From Bombella apis (GTDB lineage: Bacteria > Pseudomonadota > Alphaproteobacteria > Acetobacterales > Acetobacteraceae), in assembly GCF_018221685.1 (NCBI RefSeq), contig NZ_JAGJTM010000004.1:748287-812286 (forward strand): a stretch of 64,000 nucleotides of DNA. Direction: 5' to 3'. Below are positions 50,023 through 57,198 of this stretch, piece by piece (position 1 is the stretch's first letter; each line of letters begins with the position of its first letter). Both the position numbers and the translations under genes were made by a program. The notes under the pieces were generated by a model, which saw nothing but the letters and a program-made list of their open reading frames with translations, was not told the origin of the DNA and did no database searches.

Positions 50023-52376
50023 GGTCTCCATCCGTAGAGGCTGACATCCTGCCCGGGGAAGACGACCCAGACCCGGTGCACACCTGTCGGGGACTGGATG
50101 ATCTGTGTCTGGCTGCTGTCGACATTCCCGCCCTTTGACTGTGGCACGGTCAGCCTGGCCAGCACGGGTCCGTCCTGCCTGTCGAGACGGAACTCCATCA
50201 CCCCGCCATGCTGGCTGTATGTGACGGCGGCCAGGGATGAGACGCCCTGTCCGAAGTCGATGCCATCCCAGTAGATGCTCCTGCCACAGCAGCCATGCAC
50301 GGTTGCGGCCACACGCCCTCCCATGCCGTTGGGTGACCATGAGGGGGTACCGCCCCGGATGAGGTCACTGGCGGTGCCGTCCAGCGTCCAGTCCGTCCGG
50401 TTTTTCAGGGTGTTGCCCTCGACCCACGCAATGCCACTGGTCTTGAGGGACGGAATGGTGAACGTGGCCGTGTAGACGGGGTTGCCGAACCCGTCACTGC
50501 CGGACGTGCCCACGCTGTAGGAGAGGGGCTGCGGGAATCCATGATTGTAGTCCGGTGCGGCATACCATGCCTGCCCGGTCGGCCTGCCGCCATAGAGCTG
50601 CATGGTGACCCGGATGTTTTTCTGCTCGACCGGGCTGTGGGTTCCATCCGGGTCGTCGATGCGGTTGTCCTTCAGCCCGACCAGATTGGTCAGGGAGACA
50701 CCTTCCGCCACGCCGGCCCTATCCCACGGGTGATAATAGACTTTCCCGGCATTGCCATCGGATGCCCCGATGTTCTGGCCGGAGCTGTCCGAGATGAAGA
50801 CGATGTCCGGCGTGTCCACGGAATGGCCCCGCAGCAGGTCCCGGAAGGCGACGAACCAGTTGTAGTAATCCGCCATGAACTGCTGGAGGTCGGCTCCCAT
50901 TTTCAGGGTAGGGCGGGGGAAGAAGGGTCCGGGGATGAGGTGGTCGATGTCCCCCAGCATCAGCTCCGACGCCCCCGAGACGGCGACCTGCCCCAGAAGG
51001 AGCTCGATGCCGGGACTGCTGGCCGGGCAGACCTTCTGGCCACCGTCATCCTCCGGGTTGCAGAAAGGCACGGTGTCGCCACTCAGGGCCTTGTCCGGTT
51101 CCAGGGATCCGCTCATGACCTGCTGGGGGTAATAGGCGACGATGAGGGGACGGCTGGTCCATTCATGCGCCTGCTCCATCAGCCCGTTGAAGGAGGGGAA
51201 ATAGGCATTGTCTCCGAACTCCGGGTGAGGCTCGACATAGAGGTTGCAGCTGTTGCCCCGCACGGCCTCGTCCTGAAGGTTCCATGTGGATACCTGGTTG
51301 ATGTCCGTGCAGACACCCGTTGCAGCCTGGACCTGATTGGCGAAGTCGGCGAGGTAGCTGCCGAAATCGTCGATCCGGCGGCCTTTTGCGTCATGGGCGG
51401 GCATGCCCGGGTCGCCGAGCGTGTCCAGATGGACCCCGTCAAAGCCCCAGCCCTTCAGGGCGGCGAGATACTGGCTGGTGATCCATTTCTGCCAGCGGCC
51501 ATTGGCCGGGTTTTCCTGCACGATCCCGTCGATGGCCCAACCCCAGTCTTTCCAGTTGCCGCCGATGCTGATCTGGTCGGCGACCGTGCAGGTGCCTTTC
51601 AGGCCGCACCGGTTCCGGAAGGCACCCATGCCGATGGTGACGTTGGGGTTCCGGGAAGGCCAGTCCGCATAGGCTCCGTTCCAGAGGGTATAGAGCTGGG
51701 AGAAGATGCCATGTCGGCGGAAGGCCCCGACCAGCCCGGCCGTTTCCTCACGGGTGACGGTGACGTTCTGGAGGTTCCGCCATGAGGCTGCGTCGGTGTA
51801 GGGGGCATCATGGCGGGAACCCCAGTCATAGAACTGGACGATGTTGATGTGATACTGCGCCATGTTGCGGGCGACGGCTTCGTAATCGGTGACGGACTGC
51901 ATGGCCTGCGGATCGACGAAGCCCTCGATGGGATCATCCTGGGCATGGTTGGCCACGTTGATGGCACCGCTTGCGACATCGACCGGGTCTGAGGAAGAGC
52001 TCCCCGTCCCTGTGCACATGGCGTACCCGCTGTCGGAAGCCTGGAGGGCATTGATGGAGAGCTGGTAACCGTTGGCCACGAGGGATGGCACCGTGATGGT
52101 GAAGGTTTCCGTCTGGCTGGCTCCATCCGGGATGCTGACATTGTGGGCGTCGATGGCCAGCAGATGGCCACGGGAGCATGTTGTGAGGTTGAGCTTGCCG
52201 TTGAAATCGGCTCCCGTGGTGTTGGTCATCTCGATGCTGATGGTGGCCCTGTCTCCGGGCTGATAGAAGGCCCTGTCATCAATCACCCTCCTGATGAGGG
52301 GGCCGCTCAGGATACCGGCATGGGCGGACCCGGCCATGCCCAGCAGCAGGGCCGTGGCGGTCAGTGTCTTTTTCAT
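50019..52376 (-). CDS. GH66-type dextranase with signal peptide and C-terminal CBM6-like domain, inside the phage tail operon
   Basis: 785 residues. The signal peptide MKKTLTATALLLGMAGSAHA is followed by an Ig-like N-terminal domain. The GH66 barrel begins near residue 160 (YHINIVQFYDWGSRHDAPYT). Predicted nucleophile Asp is in WGFDGVHLDTLGDPG (about 318) and acid/base Glu in LYVEPHPEFG (about 382). Residues 650-785 resemble CBM6 (IYWDGIDFGQGVSSLAAVTY, VMEFRLDRQDGPVLARLTVP). Known GH66 enzymes cleave or rearrange alpha-1,6-glucan. The gene joins the tail-fibre gene by TGATG and the tail tube gene by ATGA. A virion depolymerase would not need a signal peptide, so a secreted lysogen enzyme is also possible. 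Confidence 0.78.
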   Translation of the reverse strand: MKKTLTATALLLGMAGSAHAGILSGPLIRRVIDDRAFYQPGDRATISIEMTNTTGADFNGKLNLTTCSRGHLLAIDAHNVSIPDGASQTETFTITVPSLVANGYQLSINALQASDSGYAMCTGTGSSSSDPVDVASGAINVANHAQDDPIEGFVDPQAMQSVTDYEAVARNMAQYHINIVQFYDWGSRHDAPYTDAASWRNLQNVTVTREETAGLVGAFRRHGIFSQLYTLWNGAYADWPSRNPNVTIGMGAFRNRCGLKGTCTVADQISIGGNWKDWGWAIDGIVQENPANGRWQKWITSQYLAALKGWGFDGVHLDTLGDPGMPAHDAKGRRIDDFGSYLADFANQVQAATGVCTDINQVSTWNLQDEAVRGNSCNLYVEPHPEFGDNAYFPSFNGLMEQAHEWTSRPLIVAYYPQQVMSGSLEPDKALSGDTVPFCNPEDDGGQKVCPASSPGIELLLGQVAVSGASELMLGDIDHLIPGPFFPRPTLKMGADLQQFMADYYNWFVAFRDLLRGHSVDTPDIVFISDSSGQNIGASDGNAGKVYYHPWDRAGVAEGVSLTNLVGLKDNRIDDPDGTHSPVEQKNIRVTMQLYGGRPTGQAWYAAPDYNHGFPQPLSYSVGTSGSDGFGNPVYTATFTIPSLKTSGIAWVEGNTLKNRTDWTLDGTASDLIRGGTPSWSPNGMGGRVAATVHGCCGRSIYWDGIDFGQGVSSLAAVTYSQHGGVMEFRLDRQDGPVLARLTVPQSKGGNVDSSQTQIIQSPTGVHRVWVVFPGQDVSLYGWRP

Positions 52377-53035
52377 CAGTCTTCATCCTCAATCTGATAC
52401 CAGCCGGACAGGCTGATGGAGGCGGCATCCTCCACGTCACGGTCCGTCACGGCGTTGGCCGGTTCACCGGTGTCCTGTCCCTTGAAAAACGAAATCACGC
52501 CGCCATTGAGGACGGCAGTCAGGCCCCGCCCGTCCGTGTTGACGCCGGTGGTACTGACCACCGTCACGCCAAACCGGGCATTGCCGAGAGGGGGCGGAGG
52601 AGGGCCGGTCAGCGTCATCACGCCCTCTGCTGTTCCTCGGGCTGTCAGGCTTGCTGTGATCCACCAGTCGCAATGATTTCCCAGCACCCTGTATCCCCCG
52701 GGACGGGTGCTCATCTCCTGCCCGGTACTGGCCGCCCCGAACAGAAGGCTCGGCGCCCATTCCTGCCAGTCCGGCATGATGAGTTGGTTGAAATATGACT
52801 GTAATGAAGTCTTCGTTTCACTCTCAATATCCTGCTTCAAGGCCAGCAGGGATGACTTGATCTGTTCAAATTTTTCAGAGATGTTTTTCTCGGAAGAGAC
52901 TGTGTATTCATCAAAAAAATCAACAACCCAGTCCTGATCACATTTGATTGACCACCAGAACAGCCATTCATCGCAGGTTGGTATGTAATCATCCCTCCAC
53001 TTTGGTCGCCTGAAGGGGCCTTTTGCCATGCTCAT
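52376..53035 (-). CDS. Putative tail fibre/receptor-binding protein, mosaic
   Basis: 219 residues. The C-terminal half (LLFGAASTGQEMSTRPGGYR, WWITASLTARGTAEGVMTLT) matches the beta-rich repeat found at the tip of many phage tail fibres. The N-terminal 90 residues are unlike it: Trp/Asp-rich (PTCDEWLFWWSIKCDQDWVV) then a coiled coil. The DNA for that half (about 52,760-53,035) is clearly more AT-rich than its surroundings, suggesting recombination within the gene. It overlaps the tail tube A-like gene (ATGA) and the GH66 gene (TGATG). Confidence 0.65.
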   Translation of the reverse strand: MSMAKGPFRRPKWRDDYIPTCDEWLFWWSIKCDQDWVVDFFDEYTVSSEKNISEKFEQIKSSLLALKQDIESETKTSLQSYFNQLIMPDWQEWAPSLLFGAASTGQEMSTRPGGYRVLGNHCDWWITASLTARGTAEGVMTLTGPPPPPLGNARFGVTVVSTTGVNTDGRGLTAVLNGGVISFFKGQDTGEPANAVTDRDVEDAASISLSGWYQIEDED

Positions 53036-54000
53036 CGGTCATATTCTCCGGAAGCATCATCAGCATTCGGATTGATGGTGGTGGTGTGATAGGGGCGCCG
53101 CCAGCCGACAGGGCTGCGGCCAATGGTCAGGATGCCGACCCTTCCGTCAGGAGTATCCGCCGGGATGTATTGATGGTCACCTTCAGCAATATCCCGTGCG
53201 GTCAGGCCAGTGGGGATGACACCATTTGGCCCCATGGGCGGCGCATAAGGAGCCGCAGTCGGTGAAGGTGGCTGACTGCCACCCGCTACATAGCCAACAG
53301 CCATGGTATTGCTGGTCTGATGAATGTGATGCCCATAGCCAAGACCAGAGAAGCGTACATCCAGCCAGTCCGGCATGGTCTCGGTACTGACGACATCCAC
53401 ACGCTGGTCAGCCAGGCAGGCCCGTTCCACCTCACGGCTGGCCTCCTGCTCTACGGCAGCGATAGTATTGCCATCAATGCCGAGCGTGGTGGCGATGGCA
53501 GATGCAAGACAGAGCCAGAAAGCCCGACGGAAGGCGGCTGGCCAGTAGTCGATGTCCACGTTCCGGGTGATGTAGGTCACGCTGACGGTCTGGCTGTCCG
53601 TCAGGATGACAGGGCGCAGCACTGTGCCCCCAGCCTTGCCCATGCCCTCGCCAAAACTGTCCCGCCGGTCGAACATTGTCATGCGCTGGTCCACGGGCCT
53701 GACGGTCTTTCCGTCATCGACCCGCAGAACCCGCACGCTGTCCTCCGGCATGAGGATTTCATACCGCCATAAAGGGCTGTCACTGGCCACAGCCGTGCCT
53801 GTGCCCACGCAGCGGGGCCACTGCCATGTGTAGGCTGGTCCGCCAAAGCTGGCCGGATGGGCCAGAAGGCCGAGCAGCACGTCGTCATAATAGGCGGCGC
53901 AGACACTGGCCTCCACGGACCCATCATCAAACGCCGTGATGCCGCTCTGCGTGCCGAGGCGCATCAGTGCCCGCCTGCACAGGTCAATGGCTGTCGTCAC
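53032..54000 (-). CDS. Tail tubular protein A-like/head-tail adaptor protein
   Basis: 322 residues. The N-terminal helical part (IDLCRRALMRLGTQSGITAF, ASVCAAYYDDVLLGLLAHPA) and YWPAAFRRAFWLCLASAIAT resemble the gatekeeper/adaptor proteins of podoviruses (T7 gp11-like). A low-complexity Pro/Ala section follows near residue 245 (GSQPPSPTAAPYAPPMGPNG), then a C-terminal Arg/Thr-rich end. Position between capsid genes and tail nozzle gene supports the role. Confidence 0.7.
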   Translation of the reverse strand: MTTAIDLCRRALMRLGTQSGITAFDDGSVEASVCAAYYDDVLLGLLAHPASFGGPAYTWQWPRCVGTGTAVASDSPLWRYEILMPEDSVRVLRVDDGKTVRPVDQRMTMFDRRDSFGEGMGKAGGTVLRPVILTDSQTVSVTYITRNVDIDYWPAAFRRAFWLCLASAIATTLGIDGNTIAAVEQEASREVERACLADQRVDVVSTETMPDWLDVRFSGLGYGHHIHQTSNTMAVGYVAGGSQPPSPTAAPYAPPMGPNGVIPTGLTARDIAEGDHQYIPADTPDGRVGILTIGRSPVGWRRPYHTTTINPNADDASGEYDR

Positions 54001-54005
54001 TGGCC

Positions 54006-54305
54006 TTACCCTTTTGCGACTGTCTTCTTGCCAGCCTTCTCATCGGCAGCCGGTTCATCAGCTTTGGCCGCAGGCAGGTCTTCCTGCTGGGGTGGCGCAC
54101 CGTCAGGGCGTGTCAGGTCTTCCTGGAAGGCCCGGCTGTTCACGTCCCTCCGGGCCAGCTGGCCAGCCTTTTCTTTGGCAGAACGGGCCTCATCATCCAG
54201 CGGCTCCAGATTGAAGCCGGGGATGCCTGCATAATCCACTTCCTCACCAACGGTCAGAAAATGACCGTTGATGAAGCTGTTCTGGATGACACGATATCTT
54301 GCCAT
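54006..54305 (-). CDS. Small hypothetical structural-region protein
   Basis: 99 residues from ATG at 54305. The N-terminus reads MARYRVIQNSFINGHFLTVG, a short beta-barrel-like start seen in small phage proteins next to capsid genes, and the C-terminal half is Lys/Ala/Glu/Asp/Pro-rich and probably disordered. No function known. Confidence 0.6.
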   Translation of the reverse strand: MARYRVIQNSFINGHFLTVGEEVDYAGIPGFNLEPLDDEARSAKEKAGQLARRDVNSRAFQEDLTRPDGAPPQQEDLPAAKADEPAADEKAGKKTVAKG

Positions 54306-54312
54306 GATCGCC

Positions 54313-54750
54313 TCACGCCACGTAGTTCTTGGGGTAGGCGATCTGGGCGGGAACATCGAGATTGATGCCAGCCGTCACCGTGCAGGATGTCATGGCCTGT
54401 GCCGGGTTGTAGGTCAGGCGCATGTAGCGGTAGGGCGTGTTGGAGAAGGCCGGTTTGGCCCGCACGGCAAACGGGCTGCCCGGCCCGATGAGGGAGAGGT
54501 CGATGCCAGGAAGCTCCTCCAGCGTGGTCCAGTTCTGGTTGTCCGTGGAGACCTGAATCTTCACATCCAGCCTGCCACTGTTCGGAGAGGGCGTGTTGGG
54601 GAACTCGACCCAGACCTTGAAGCCCTCGGTCGGCCCGAAGTCACGTGCCTGTGAGAAGTCGATGGCATTGGTGGAGGGTGTGTCCTGCCCGACGGGAGCC
54701 TGTGTCAGGTCCTGGGCGTTGGAGAAATTGAGAAGTCTGTCGGTAATCAT
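54313..54750 (-). CDS. Capsid cement protein, Bbp16-like
   Basis: 145 residues. The pattern MITDRLLNFSNAQDLTQAPV, TNAIDFSQARDFG, LDVKIQVSTDNQNW and YMRLTYNPAQAMTSCTVTAG is that of the beta-sandwich cement (decoration) protein of Bordetella phage BPP-1. Such proteins stabilise the expanded capsid. It directly follows the capsid gene, 11 bp downstream. Confidence 0.75.
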   Translation of the reverse strand: MITDRLLNFSNAQDLTQAPVGQDTPSTNAIDFSQARDFGPTEGFKVWVEFPNTPSPNSGRLDVKIQVSTDNQNWTTLEELPGIDLSLIGPGSPFAVRAKPAFSNTPYRYMRLTYNPAQAMTSCTVTAGINLDVPAQIAYPKNYVA

Positions 54751-54761
54751 GATGCGGCCCC

Positions 54762-55814
54762 TTACTGGATGGTGTCTTCAGTGTTCATGATGGCGTCCAC
54801 CACACGGATGGGGATGCCGCGGAAGCGCAGTACCGGCTTGCCATCGAACTGGTCCTGCGTGAGCAGCACGTTCGTCTTGTTCATTGCCTGAATCGACAGG
54901 GCAGAGGCAATCGTGCGGTTCACATAGAAGACCGGGCGACCGAAGGAGAGCGGCGTACCGCCCGTAGCCCGTGTGGCGGACTGCACGTTGGAGGCGGAGC
55001 TGGGCATGGTCGGCGGCTTGAAGCAGGCTGCGGCCATCAGGGCGATCAGGTTGGCTGCATCGGGACCAGTGAGCTTTGACACGTCGATGTTGCCGATGCG
55101 GACGAAATACCGCCAGTCACGGATGGTCAGGCCGCAGTCCCATTTGTAGTGCATCTGGTAGGCCTGATACGGGTTGCCGTTCTCGTCCAGAATGGGCGCA
55201 TCAGTCGTGACATCCTTCTGCTGGAGACCTGCAACGGATCCCTTCGGGAAGATGCCGAATCCCGCTGTAGGCCCCCAGCAGCAGAGCCAGATGGAGGTGT
55301 TGGTGCTGCCACGACCGCCCGCATCCATCACGTTGGCAGCGGATGGTGCTTTTCCGGTATCCAGCGTGTTAAAGCGGGGAGAGAGACCTGTGAAGGCCGC
55401 AACATCCTTCTGTTCGTTGCCGTAGAACAGGGTGCGGGCCATCTGCTGGTTCATGCCCTCAAGGAAGGCGAGGTCTTCAGAGAGGCGGAATGCGGCGACA
55501 TCGCCTTCAAGGTTGGCGAGGTCCTTGTCGATGGTGGAATAGGTTTCCAGCATCCCGCATGTGTCCGTCACCTGTGCGGTGGTGGACTTGCCACGGGGCA
55601 CACCGTAGTTGAGCATACGCCATGTGGCAGCTGGCAGGCCAGTGCGGACGGTCGTCTTGTTGCCTGTCGCCAGATTGCCTTCCTTCCAGATGAGGTCGTC
55701 CAGAATCTCGTTGGTCTGGGAGAGCAGGTTGACGGTATCGGCAATGCCACCATTCGGATCACGGCGGGCGGCCCAGTCGGCCAGTGTCAGAAATGTGCTG
55801 CTGTTGAGCGACAT
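54762..55814 (-). CDS. Major capsid protein (BPP-1-like HK97 fold)
   Basis: 350 residues. Characteristic sequence: FLTLADWAARRDPNGGIADT, LLSQTNEILDDLIWKEGNL, TTVRTGLPAATWRMLNYGVP, MLETYSTIDKDLANLEGD and FRLSEDLAFLEGMNQQMA, which is the N-terminal arm region of BPP-1-like podovirus capsids. The C-terminus has IPIRVVDAIMNTED. Preceded by the scaffold gene and followed by the cement gene. Confidence 0.88.
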   Translation of the reverse strand: MSLNSSTFLTLADWAARRDPNGGIADTVNLLSQTNEILDDLIWKEGNLATGNKTTVRTGLPAATWRMLNYGVPRGKSTTAQVTDTCGMLETYSTIDKDLANLEGDVAAFRLSEDLAFLEGMNQQMARTLFYGNEQKDVAAFTGLSPRFNTLDTGKAPSAANVMDAGGRGSTNTSIWLCCWGPTAGFGIFPKGSVAGLQQKDVTTDAPILDENGNPYQAYQMHYKWDCGLTIRDWRYFVRIGNIDVSKLTGPDAANLIALMAAACFKPPTMPSSASNVQSATRATGGTPLSFGRPVFYVNRTIASALSIQAMNKTNVLLTQDQFDGKPVLRFRGIPIRVVDAIMNTEDTIQ

Positions 55815-55830
55815 GGTTCAGTTGTCCTTG

Positions 55831-56517
55831 TCAGTTGGAGCCATAACGGCGGCGGGCGATGGCCTCGTAGCTGTTGTCTTTCAGCTCGCTGGCGGGTTTC
55901 CCCCGGTCTGGCGTCTGTGCAGCCCCCAGGGCCTTGCCGATGGCATTGAAGGCATGGATGACGGCAGGGTGATTGCCCGCCCCGGTCTCGACCAGAGCCT
56001 TGCGGAGGGCGTCTTTCTCACCCCCGAACTGGCTGAAGACATGGGCCACGTTCTGCATGACCTCTGGTTTCAGACTCTCACCATCGGAGAGCGTCCTGTC
56101 CTTCAGGGCCGTGTCCCGCCAGCCCTGCTGGATGGAGGCGTGCTGTTCGGCAAGTCCGGTCAGGCGGTTCTGGAAGAACTCCAGCCCGTGTTTCGTGACG
56201 GCATCGAACTGCTCCTGAGACAGCCCATGCTCACGGGCCAGAGCCTCATAGGAAGACAGGGCCTCCCTGTCGATCTCCATGCCCTCGGGCGGTGTGAACT
56301 CGTATTTTTCAGGGGCCTTGGGCTTGTCTTCGCCCTTGGCGTCTTCATTCTCTGCCGGTTTTTCGGCAGGTTTCTCGCCAGAAGCGGCAGAATTGCTCTT
56401 TTCGCCAGACGGGGCTTCATTGCCCGTCAGGCTGGTGTTGTCTGCCGCTTCTGTCGTGGTCTTACCTGCCTCGGCATCAGTCGCCGGTGCATCAGATGTC
56501 GGGGTTTCCGATGGCAT
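55831..56517 (-). CDS. Capsid scaffolding protein
   Basis: 228 residues, very acidic and Ala/Glu/Lys-rich. A disordered N-terminus (ATDAEAGKTTTEAADNTSLT) is followed by PEKYEFTPPEGMEIDREALS and a helical part with EHGLSQEQFDAVTKHGLEFF. The C-terminus ends AIARRRYGSN. Low sequence complexity, helical content and position just before the capsid gene fit a scaffold. It is the first gene after the 56561 motif. Confidence 0.8.
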   Translation of the reverse strand: MPSETPTSDAPATDAEAGKTTTEAADNTSLTGNEAPSGEKSNSAASGEKPAEKPAENEDAKGEDKPKAPEKYEFTPPEGMEIDREALSSYEALAREHGLSQEQFDAVTKHGLEFFQNRLTGLAEQHASIQQGWRDTALKDRTLSDGESLKPEVMQNVAHVFSQFGGEKDALRKALVETGAGNHPAVIHAFNAIGKALGAAQTPDRGKPASELKDNSYEAIARRRYGSN

Positions 56518-56560
56518 ACATGCACTCCATCATTCGTGATGGAGGCAAGCGTGGCAGGTG

Positions 56561-56578
56561 TTTGTAATTCTGGTGTGT
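56561..56578 (-). repeat. Late-gene motif, copy 3
   Basis: Minus strand ACACACCAGAATTACAAA, ending 43 bp upstream of the scaffold gene start. The next 213 bp to the right up to 56,791 hold no gene that I can support. Confidence 0.8.
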
Positions 56579-56791
56579 GTTTATTGAGGTGGAGCTTCAA
56601 AAAAGGCTTTAAGGCGCAAGCTGGGAAGCATATAATACCAACACACGATAGCCGTGTGATCCTTAGTCGGGCATGGCTATCTGGGGTGGGATCTGCTCCA
56701 ACAGGCCCGCCCACCATGCGATGGTTGATCCTAAGAAAGGTTCTTTTTTATGAGGTCGCCGTCAAGTAATTTTTTCATACAAGGTGAAAAT

Positions 56792-57064
56792 ATGTCTGAT
56801 CTTAGGGAATTTTGCCTCGGAGCTGTATATTATCTTGTTACCGCAGGAAGTGATGATGTTCCTCTTCACGATAGAGCGGCCACTTTATCTGACATTTTAG
56901 CAAGAGTTCGTAATAATTATTTAAATGTAACAAAAGAAAAAATTATAAAATCTCTTGAAATCCTAGTAAATGATGGATTCTTTACTAAAGAAAGATTATC
57001 TAGTGATACTATTTATCGTTTAACGGATAAAGGAGAAAAAGAATTAGAAAGATTATTTAGATAA
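56792..57064 (+). CDS. AT-rich winged-helix-like small protein, accessory (moron)
   Basis: 90 residues from ATG at 56792 after an AAGGTGA site; an ATG at 56750 is less likely. GC content is far below that of the phage. The C-terminal half has a winged-helix pattern: a helix (KIIKSLEILVNDGFFTKER) followed by a beta wing (TIYRLTDKGEKELERLF) with the typical YRLTxKG turn seen in PadR/MarR-type regulators. It reads against the flanking virion genes. A regulatory role is inferred from the fold only. Confidence 0.65.
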   Translation: MSDLREFCLGAVYYLVTAGSDDVPLHDRAATLSDILARVRNNYLNVTKEKIIKSLEILVNDGFFTKERLSSDTIYRLTDKGEKELERLFR

Positions 57065-57077
57065 TAAAAGGGTTGTT

Positions 57078-57172
57078 AGGGGGCGGAGCCCCCTGACCAA
57101 GGCCCGATTTTCATTTGGTACAGAAAGGAAATGGGCACCCGCTAAGGTGCCCCAATCCCCGCATGGGCGGGG
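57078..57172. terminator. Array of three GC-rich hairpins
   Basis: AGGGGGC/GCCCCCT (57078-57094), GGGCACC/GGTGCCC (57133-57152) and CCCCGC/GCGGGG (57157-57172). They lie between convergent stops of the AT-rich gene (+) and the 926-residue virion gene (-). On the minus strand the second is followed by ATTTCCTTTCT, so it may terminate the portal/internal virion transcript. Confidence 0.5.
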
Positions 57173-57198
57173 AAAACATCCCATAGAATACTACTTTC

